Source: Rhodoplanes sp963840055 (GTDB lineage: Bacteria > Pseudomonadota > Alphaproteobacteria > Rhizobiales > Xanthobacteraceae). From it: a stretch of DNA of 64,000 bases. Positions 53,715-61,177 of this stretch are shown here, in pieces. The notes under the pieces were generated by a model that was not told the origin of the DNA, made no database searches, and saw only the letters and a program-made list of their open reading frames with translations. The stretch spans positions 7,013-71,012 of the forward strand of contig CAWIXM010000023.1 of the NCBI GenBank assembly GCA_963840055.1, written 5' to 3'. The stretch's first letter is position 1; each line of letters opens with the position of its first letter. The position numbers and the translations under genes were made by a program.

Positions 53715-54416
53715 GTGTGTCACGACGATGACGTCTACTATAAAGTAACGCGGGCTGTCCCTCTGGCTCAGCGCCTGACGATTTTTGCCCGGAGGAGAAT
53801 GTTTGATCTATTCATGGACACGATGGCTCCAACTGACAGCACGACGATTCTTGATATTGGAACCTCCGAGAAGGAGACCAGAGAGGCTAACATTCTTGAG
53901 AAGCTCTACCCCTGGCCATCGCAGATCACGTGTGCTTCATTGGGAAGCGGAGCGGCAATTACTGCCGCACATCCAGACGTTCGTCATGTGCCCATCGAGC
54001 CGGGCCAAAAGCTCCCATTCGGTGACTGCGAATTTGATATCGCCTATTCCAATGCAGTACTAGAACATGTGGGCGGCTCAGAACGGCGCCGGGTGTTCTT
54101 ACTTGAAGCTCAGCGGGTCTCGCGCGCAATCTTCGTATTGGTGCCGAACAGATGGTTCCCAGTGGAGCACCACACGGGCATTCCGTTTCTCCATTGGAGT
54201 CCAACCTCGTTTCGCCGAACCCTCAAGAACGGCCCTCGTAGTTATTGGTCGCGCGTCGAGAACCTAGACTTTCTATCTGCAAGTCTTTTGAGGTATGAAT
54301 GGCCGCTAAATCGGCCGATATCCGTTAAGTACGCTGGGCTTCCTCTTGGCCCGCTGAGCTCTAACCTAGCGATAATTTTCGACCGTGCTAATTATACCAA
54401 CCCGCCGATTGAGTGA
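53715..54416 (+). CDS. Class I SAM-dependent methyltransferase
   Basis: 233 residues from a GTG at 53715 (GAGGAAA upstream). The SAM site is TTILDIGTSEKETREANILE, an unusual glycine-poor motif I. The post-motif FGDCEFDIAYSNAVLEHVGG is of the Methyltransf_11 type, and VLVPNRWFPVEHHTGIPFLHW follows. It is lower in GC than the flanking genes. Genes like this are common in polysaccharide clusters, but none is adjacent. An internal ATG at 53799 is an alternative start. Confidence 0.75.
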   Translation: MCHDDDVYYKVTRAVPLAQRLTIFARRRMFDLFMDTMAPTDSTTILDIGTSEKETREANILEKLYPWPSQITCASLGSGAAITAAHPDVRHVPIEPGQKLPFGDCEFDIAYSNAVLEHVGGSERRRVFLLEAQRVSRAIFVLVPNRWFPVEHHTGIPFLHWSPTSFRRTLKNGPRSYWSRVENLDFLSASLLRYEWPLNRPISVKYAGLPLGPLSSNLAIIFDRANYTNPPIE

Positions 54417-54647
54417 CTCTCGGGATTCCCATATGTGGAACGACCCCGCGGTCAAGGGCTCTCTTCAATCTGACCCGATACAGGAGCGTTGCGCCCATAT
54501 GTCCGGCCTCCGGTTGCGGCCGACGGCCGCGGGCCTCGATGACGTTCGCGATAGGACTGGCCAATCAAATCAACGCGCTTGTCTGAATAGTATCCACCCG
54601 GTAGGGGCCGCGGGGATGGCGCTTTCGGAGCTGACGGCACCGTCACG

Positions 54648-55110
54648 TCAGGCGGCGCGGGCGAGCGGGATCGGGCTGCGCCAATTCCACGGCAGCAGCG
54701 CGGCGAGATCAGTGATCTTGTGGTCGGCGATTCTGGCCAGCACGTCGGCAAGCCAGGCCTGGGGATCGACGTCGTTGAGCCTGGCCGTTTGAATCAGCGT
54801 CAGCATGACCGCGGCGCGCTCACCACCGCGATCGGAGCCAGCAAACAGCCATGACTTCCGACCGAGCGCAATCCCGCGCTCGGCCGCATTGTTGCTCAAG
54901 TCAAGCAAATGCGGCCATCATCAATAAAGCGCGTGAAGACGTCGATGCGTTTGAGCATGTAGTCAAAAGCCTTGGCGACCTCATTGTGGCGCGAGAGCTT
55001 GCCCCGCTCGCGTTTCATCCAATCGATGAGATCGTTCACCAGCGGTGCGACGTCTTTGCGGCGCACGGCTGCGCGCGCTTCGGGCGACAGGCCATTGATC
55101 GAGCGTTCTA
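54648..55110 (-). pseudogene. IS66 transposase C-terminal fragment, frameshifted
   Basis: INGLSPEARAAVRRKDVAPL, then KAFDYMLKRIDVFTRFIDDG in one frame and LDLSNNAAERGIALGRKSWLFAG in another form the end of an IS66 TnpC. A frameshift lies near 54900. The N-terminal two-thirds is missing; the sequence joins an IS630 fragment on the other strand at about 55110. Confidence 0.8.
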
Positions 55111-55111
55111 G

Positions 55112-55672
55112 CACCGTGCGCCGGCGCTGATCGAGCGCTACGTCTGCGAATACCGGCGCAACGGCACCGCCAACCTGTTCGTCTTCCTCGATGCGAACCG
55201 CCCCTGGCGCAAGGTCAAGGTCACCGAGCGCCGCACGGCGGCCGACTTCGCCGTCTGCATGCGCGAACTCACCGACCTCCATTATCCGAAGGCCGAGCGC
55301 ATCCGGGTGGTGCTCGACAATCTGTCGACGCATTCGGCCGGCGCGCTCTATCAGACTTTCTCCGCCGACGAGGCGCGGCGCCTACTGCGCCGGCTCAAGT
55401 TCCACTACGTCCCCAAACACGCCAGCTGGCTCAACATGGCCGAGATCGAGATCGGCGTGCTCGCCAGCCAATGTCTCGACCGCCGCATCGAAAGCTGCTC
55501 GCGCCTGGGCGCGGAGGTCGCCGCCTGGGAAAAGCAGCGCAATGCCGCCCGCGCTCGCGTCAACTGGAGCTTCACAACCGAAAAGGCCCGCGCCAAGATG
55601 GGCCGCGCCTATCCGAGGCCCACAAACTTAACCCGGCCCCAAAGAGTCAAAACATCTATGCAGAGGTACTAG
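55112..55672 (+). pseudogene. IS630-family transposase fragment (first)
   Basis: The DDE half only: ERYVCEYRRNGTANLFVFLD, KVKVTERRTAADFAVCMREL, RIRVVLDNLSTHSAGALYQT and YVPKHASWLNMAEIEIGVLA. The start and helix-turn-helix part are lost at the junction with the IS66 fragment. Confidence 0.8.
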
Positions 55673-55699
55673 ACCAGCGATTTTGAAGTTCGAATCATA

Positions 55700-56131
55700 T
55701 CATGCGGCCTTATCGAGTTTATAGGTCCAGGTGTGAACGACGGGATCGTGGTTGAAATAATCCACGGCGGCGATGAGGCGATCCTTGAGCTCCTGCTTGG
55801 AGGAGACGCGAATGTGCCGCAGGACGGAACGGGCGAGTTTCGAGAAGAAGCGCTCGACGAGATTGAGCCAAGAGCCGTGATTGGGGGTGAAAGTGAATTC
55901 GAAGCGGTGCACCGGCTGATCGGCAAGCCAGGCTTTGGTTTCCCTCGAGATATGTGCAGAATGATTGTCGAGGATCAGCTTGATCGCCGTGCGCGCCGGA
56001 TAGGCGGAATCGAGAAGCTTGAGGAATTCGATGAATTCCCGGCTGCGATGGCGATCCTTGACCAGCGCATGGACCTTGCCGGTGACGAGGTCGATGCCGG
56101 CCAATCGCCCGCCGCCACGCTGCCATGACAC
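55700..56131 (-). pseudogene. IS630-family transposase fragment (second, different type)
   Basis: 143 residues: LVTGKVHALVKDRHRSREFI, IKLILDNHSAHISRETKAWL and FTPNHGSWLNLVERFFSKLA. It belongs to a different IS630 subgroup from the neighbouring fragment. The N-terminal half is missing, with the break near 56131. Confidence 0.82.
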
Positions 56132-56266
56132 CTACTACCCCGCTCCATCTTGGGCACACGTGACGTATATAGGAGTCGGAAAACTCAGATGAATCCCGCG
56201 CTTATGACAACTTTCACGGAATCGATCGTCTAGTCAGTCATCTGGGTTTGCGGGAAGGACACCTCT

Positions 56267-58501
56267 CTATTCGTCGCCAAGAGCGCGTTTCGCGATCAGG
56301 TAGCCGGCCTGCTTGTGCCGTTGTATGGTCTGCGCAGAGAAATCGTTCTCCGTGAAAGGCTGCTCTCCCACCGGGACCTCATTCACGATCCGCGTGATCG
56401 TTGTCGGCGCGGTATGGCCCATCAGCTGAATGAAACGCGGATTTTGGCGTAGCCGTTGGCAGGCCTCGGGCTCTAAATTGTCCATGATCTCCTCCACCAG
56501 ATTCCGGAAATCACCGATCCGTTCCCGGATGCGCACGTCGCTGCGAACGCGCTCGGCATAAACGATTTCCTCGCGGCGCATCAGGACCTCGGCGAGATTG
56601 TCCGGCAATGCCTGGCGGTTAGCGAACAGATCAACGATGAACACGCGCTTGCTGAGTTCGCCGCAGCGCTCGACCACCAGTTCCAAGGGCGAATTGCTGA
56701 CAATGCCGGCGTCCCAATAATGTTTGCCTTGGATGGTGGTCCAGGGGAATGCCGCCGGAAGGCTGCCGCTGGCCAGTATATGATCGACCGTAATGTCATC
56801 AGCGTGGCTGTCGAAAACTTCAAGCTCCGCTGTCTCGACATTGACGGTGCTCACCAGCAGGCGGACTGGACTTCCTCGGAGGCGGCTGAAATCCACATAC
56901 TTCTCTAGCAGGATTCTGGCCGGTGCCAGGTCATAGAGGCTCGTCCAGGTCCAAGGAAACCGTTGCGGTGGCAGCCACCAATGCGGCCGGAAGAGATGGG
57001 AAGACCCTAACCACATGGTCCACCATGAAGACAGGGCGCGCCGCCACGTTTCCGTCGGCGCGTACGGAGTGGCGACAGCGAGATCGTTCCAAAATGCTTC
57101 CAGCGCGGCCGCGGCTTCCCGGGGATTACCCGCAATGATGGCGCCATTGAAGGCGCCAATGGATACCCCGGCGATGATATCGGGATGGATATTTGCCTCC
57201 TCCAGCGCTTTCACTACCCCGCATTCGAAGGCACCCAGCGCACCGCCGCCCTGCAGAATTAAAACGGTCTGAGTGGCGGCACCTTCCAGTGCAAAATTGG
57301 GGTCCGAAAGCCTACCTTTTATGGAACGCAAGTTGATGCGATGGCGGATCAGCAACTCCGTCGCGAGCGTCTCGCTGGCTGGGCGCCCCATGGAGAAGGA
57401 AGCACACAGAACATTGTTCTTTAAATAGAACAATGTGAAGGAGCGATCCCCCAGCGAGCCTCGGCCGATGCGTTCATCGATCTCCCGCGTTGAGCCGAGA
57501 AAATTGAAACTAAGGTCGAGGATATTACAGAAAAAGTAGGAAACCTCGTCATAGGCTACCCGCCTGCCGAGCATGTTCTGGGCCGCCAGTCTTCCCTGCT
57601 TGACGGCGTTGTCCCAGTGCTCGATCCGGCGCCGCTCCTTGAAAACGATGTCGAAGAAGTTCGCGGCGTCGCCGGCCGCGAAGATTCCCGGCTCGCTCGT
57701 TTCCAAATGCTGGTTGACCAGGATGCCGTCCCCAAGCTGGATGCCGCTGTCGCGCAGAAACTCAATATCCGGCGTTACACCGATCGCAACGACCACTAGG
57801 TCGCACGGAAAGATATCACCGGAGCGGGTCGCCACCGCCTCTACGCGGCTGTCGCCTTGGAACGCGGCGGCGGTGTCTTTTGTGCGCAGTTCAATTCCTC
57901 GTTCGGCGCAGAAGCGGCTGAAAAAGGCGGACAGTTCAGGAGCGGCTAGCTGCGAAAGCAAGAGATCATTTTCCTCGATGAGCACGACATGACTGCCCAT
58001 GCGGGCAAGCGATGTGGCAGTCTCGACACCGAGAAAGCTGCCGCCGAGCACAACGACGCGCGGGGCCTTCTTGGAAGCTTGCCTCAGCGTCTCGGCATCC
58101 GGCAGAGTGTGCAGGTAATGTATGCCGGGAAGCGTTGAACCCGTGATGGACGGGCGAATTGGCCTCGTCCCCGTCCCGATCAGCAGTTTGTCGAAATGGA
58201 TGTTCCCCGGGTGATCTGTGCGCACTAGCCGGTTTGTCGTATCGACTGCGACTACATGGACGCCAAGCATTATGTCGATCGCCTGCTGCCGGTAGTAAGC
58301 ATCGCTATGGATTAGAAGCTTTTCTTTCGGCAGGGCGCCCATGAGAAACTGCTTGGACAGATACGTACGGCCGTAGGGCATGCAAACCTCATCGGAGACC
58401 AAAAGGATGCTGCCCCTCGCGCCTTCGGCGCGCAGCCTCTCGGCGGCGCTCACGCTGGCCGGCCCGCCGCCGAGCAGCAAAAAATCAAAGTGCGTTTGCA
58501 T
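56267..58501 (-). CDS. FAD/NAD(P)H oxidoreductase fused to a patatin-like phospholipase
   Basis: 744 residues from the ATG at 58501 (GGAGAAGG upstream). Residues 1-400 form a ferredoxin/rubredoxin-reductase-like flavoenzyme: LLLGGGPASVSAAERLRAEG for FAD, VVVLGGSFLGVETATSLARM for NAD(P)H, and FAAGDAANFFD. From about 415 a patatin domain starts with the oxyanion loop LQGGGALGAFECG, the nucleophile GVSIGAFNG (about 444) and the dyad aspartate in WDAGIVSNSPLELV (about 597). A DUF3734-like tail (FIQLMGHTAPTTITRIV) follows. This could couple redox sensing or lipid-peroxide chemistry to lipid hydrolysis; that is inference. Confidence 0.85.
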   Translation of the reverse strand: MQTHFDFLLLGGGPASVSAAERLRAEGARGSILLVSDEVCMPYGRTYLSKQFLMGALPKEKLLIHSDAYYRQQAIDIMLGVHVVAVDTTNRLVRTDHPGNIHFDKLLIGTGTRPIRPSITGSTLPGIHYLHTLPDAETLRQASKKAPRVVVLGGSFLGVETATSLARMGSHVVLIEENDLLLSQLAAPELSAFFSRFCAERGIELRTKDTAAAFQGDSRVEAVATRSGDIFPCDLVVVAIGVTPDIEFLRDSGIQLGDGILVNQHLETSEPGIFAAGDAANFFDIVFKERRRIEHWDNAVKQGRLAAQNMLGRRVAYDEVSYFFCNILDLSFNFLGSTREIDERIGRGSLGDRSFTLFYLKNNVLCASFSMGRPASETLATELLIRHRINLRSIKGRLSDPNFALEGAATQTVLILQGGGALGAFECGVVKALEEANIHPDIIAGVSIGAFNGAIIAGNPREAAAALEAFWNDLAVATPYAPTETWRRALSSWWTMWLGSSHLFRPHWWLPPQRFPWTWTSLYDLAPARILLEKYVDFSRLRGSPVRLLVSTVNVETAELEVFDSHADDITVDHILASGSLPAAFPWTTIQGKHYWDAGIVSNSPLELVVERCGELSKRVFIVDLFANRQALPDNLAEVLMRREEIVYAERVRSDVRIRERIGDFRNLVEEIMDNLEPEACQRLRQNPRFIQLMGHTAPTTITRIVNEVPVGEQPFTENDFSAQTIQRHKQAGYLIAKRALGDE

Positions 58502-59261
58502 TCCTTCTCCGTTCGTGCCCGATTTCGGGATCGATCTAAATCGATAACAACTGAACGAGCCCAGATTATTCACCGCACGCACGCTATTTTAATTTGGGTC
58601 GCCCATTCAACAGTGAAGTGCAACGGGCAGATTTCTGGCGCTGAAGAAAATCTCGCGAGGGGTTTGGTAGCCGAGTATCTTTCTGGGGCGAGAGTTGAGT
58701 TTGACCCCGACCCTTTCCCCCGCCACTCACTCCGCCATGCCGTCTATGCTGCCCTGTTGCACTTCGGATTTGAAACGGCGGGTGAATATAGGGTTGAATC
58801 GTGGCCTCGACCACCGCCCGAGGAAGTACAACGACTGCAGGCCCTGGGCGGCAGTCGCATCGTCGGCTCCATCGCCGGCCCCGACTGCGCCCGCGCCCAT
58901 TCCCACTCCGCACATTGATGCCGGCGTGGCCGCCTGGATGGACTGCCTCATCCAAGACGAAGGCATGGATCGGTCTTCACCTTGCTCGCGCATCAGGCCG
59001 AGGTCAGGCGCATCTGCGAGCTCGCTGCGCCCGTTGTCGCGGAAGCCCGAAAGGTGGCGCCGGAGATTGTCCCGCTCCTCCTGCTTGCCCTTGCCCTTGG
59101 TGTCGGCGCTCTTTGCGGTGATGTTCAGGGTGCGGCCGGCGCCCAGCGTCCTGACGATTGTCAGTGAAGCCGAGCAATTTGCGACGCTCGGGGGGAAGCG
59201 CGCTCCCACTGGTGTTCATCCACCGCAATGCGCTCGACACAAGCAAGGTCGTCGCGGAGCT
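58502..59261. other. Scrambled sequence without a supported gene
   Basis: About 760 bp. Open frames on both strands have no family features. It probably consists of several short relics of mobile elements. Confidence 0.5.
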
Positions 59262-59345
59262 TCGGCAACGATGTCGCCAAGGCTTTTGACTACATGCTCA
59301 AGCGCATCGACATCTTCACAGGTTTTCTTGATGATGGGGCCATTG
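59262..59345 (+). pseudogene. Small IS66 transposase relic
   Basis: AKAFDYMLKRIDIFTGFLDDG is the same IS66 region found at about 54.95 kb (there reading AKAFDYMLKRIDVFTRFIDDG) on the opposite strand. Only about 28 codons survive. Confidence 0.65.
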
Positions 59346-59455
59346 ATTGAGCGAGCCCGCGGTCGAAACTCCTTTCTGGCGCGGCGGGCAAGTCCTTTGC
59401 GCGAAGTTCGGTAAGATCGCTCATCCGCTCCTTGCTGCTGCTTTATATGACCGGC

Positions 59456-60768
59456 CACTGGTGTCCGGTTGACGGTGAGGAGCGTTCTGGAAAGAGCTGA
59501 TCTGGCAGGAGCTTGCCACCGAAAATGGGTGGTGTCGATTTGAACTTGGTCGGGCGCTATTCGGAGTTTTTCCGAGGAGTCGCCCGTGAACATCGGCAAG
59601 ACGCTTTTCGCCCAGCTGATGGATTTTCTGCCTTGGAGCACTTTTGCGCGGATTGTTACCCGCTACGGTGGCGACGCCCGGGTGCGAACGCTGTGTTGTG
59701 CCGAGCAATACCGCGCGATGGCGTTTGCGCAACTGACCTATCGAGAGAGCCTGCGCGATATCGAGGTCTGCCTATCGGCGCGCGCGTCGAAACTCTATCA
59801 CATTGGTTTTCGCGAGCCGGTCCGACGATCAACTCTGGCCGACGCGAACGAGACGCGCGACTGGCGCATTTACGCGGAGTTCGCTCACCGTCTGATTGCC
59901 CATGCGAGGAAGCTCTATGCCAGCGAAAGCCTGGGCATGGAGCTGGCCAACACGGTCTATGCTCTGGATTCCACGACCATCGATCTGTGCCTGTCGCTAT
60001 TTCCATGGGCGCACTTTCGCTCCACCAAGGCGGCGGTGAAGATGCACACGTTGCTCGATCTGCGCGGCAACATCCCGAGCTTCGTTCACATCTCGAACGG
60101 CAAGCTGCACGACGTTCACGCTCTCGATTTGCTGATCCCCGAAGCAGGCGCCATCTACGTCATGGATCGCGGCTACATCGACTTCGCGCGCCTTTACGTC
60201 TTGCAGCAGGCTGGCGCCTTCTTCGTCACCCGTGCCAAGTCGAACCTGGATGCGCACCGCGTCTACTCGGCGCCGACAGATCGGGCGACCGGTATCATTG
60301 CCGACCAGACTATCGCATTGGATGGCTATTCTACCAGCAAGGACTATCCCGTTCATCTGCGCCGCGTCCGATTCAAGGATGCCGCATCGGGAAAAAGGCC
60401 GGTGTTTCTTACCAACCATTTTACCCTGCCGGCGGCATTGATCTGCGACCTATACAAGAGCCGCTGGCAGGTCGAACTGTTCTTCAAATGGATAAAGCAG
60501 CATCTTCGGATCAAGCAGTTTTACGGCACGTCGGACAACGCGGTGAGGACGCAAATATGGATCGCGGTTTCCGTCTACGTCCTGGTTGCCATCGTCAAGA
60601 AGCGCCTCGGCTTGGAGGCCTCTCTCTACACTTTGCTCCAGGTTTTCTCGGTCACCCTCTTCGAGAAAATGCCGATGTCCCAGGCATTTTCCGAAAGCAC
60701 AACCACTTTCGAAGACGGCGAACTCAGCAACCAGCTGAATCTGTTCGACTATTAACCGGACAGTAGTG
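59456..60768 (+). mobile_element. IS4-family insertion sequence, copy 2 (1313 bp, complete)
   Basis: Same ends and same length as the copy at 15041-16353. Here it is flanked by the 9-bp direct repeat ATGACCGGC (59447-59455 and 60769-60777). Different target duplications show that the two copies arrived by separate transpositions rather than by duplication of a larger block. Confidence 0.93.
59586..60755 (+). CDS. IS4-family DDE transposase (copy 2)
   Basis: 389 residues with the same catalytic signatures as copy 1. The one visible difference is Pro in SGKRPVFLTN. Intact. Confidence 0.93.
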   Translation: MNIGKTLFAQLMDFLPWSTFARIVTRYGGDARVRTLCCAEQYRAMAFAQLTYRESLRDIEVCLSARASKLYHIGFREPVRRSTLADANETRDWRIYAEFAHRLIAHARKLYASESLGMELANTVYALDSTTIDLCLSLFPWAHFRSTKAAVKMHTLLDLRGNIPSFVHISNGKLHDVHALDLLIPEAGAIYVMDRGYIDFARLYVLQQAGAFFVTRAKSNLDAHRVYSAPTDRATGIIADQTIALDGYSTSKDYPVHLRRVRFKDAASGKRPVFLTNHFTLPAALICDLYKSRWQVELFFKWIKQHLRIKQFYGTSDNAVRTQIWIAVSVYVLVAIVKKRLGLEASLYTLLQVFSVTLFEKMPMSQAFSESTTTFEDGELSNQLNLFDY

Positions 60769-60777
60769 ATGACCGGC

Positions 60778-61177
60778 AAAAATTTGTGATATGAAGCGCC
60801 ACGAGATTTTGGCCGGCATTTGCCGCTGGTATCTCGGAAGCCCCCTTCACTCGGTCGGTTGGAAGGCGGCGCCACCATCCCAAAGGCGCAGAATTTTTTT
60901 CGCGTCCCGATCAAGGGCAGCGATTTTGTTGATCGGAAGCCGATCCGCTGCCGATGGTGAGTGCACGGCCAGGAGGAGGCAGCCGGGCTTATGGGTTCAA
61001 GCTCACCCAGCCGGGTCTACAATTCGTCCGTTGTTAGGGGCAATCCGTCCGTAGCAGTTGCCGACTCGCGAGGGAAGCTCGTGACCCGAAGGAGACATTG
61101 GTGCCGGCGGCGCGTGATTCCTTACTTGCGCTCGACGGACCATGCCACAATGACGCTCGGCGATGAGGTTGAGCACG
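60778..61177. promoter_or_regulatory. Leader region of the nuclease-transposase gene
   Basis: 400 bp with no recognised gene. CAGGAGGAGGC near 60970 resembles, in inverted sense, the sequence at the window end (complement CAGGAGGAGAC at 63990-64000), a possible element terminus. The promoter for the downstream gene is expected here but could not be picked out. Confidence 0.4.

Noticed and set aside
60791..61054. 87-residue frame upstream of the nuclease-transposase
   Set aside because: No ribosome site and no family character; it looks like random coding in GC-rich leader DNA.
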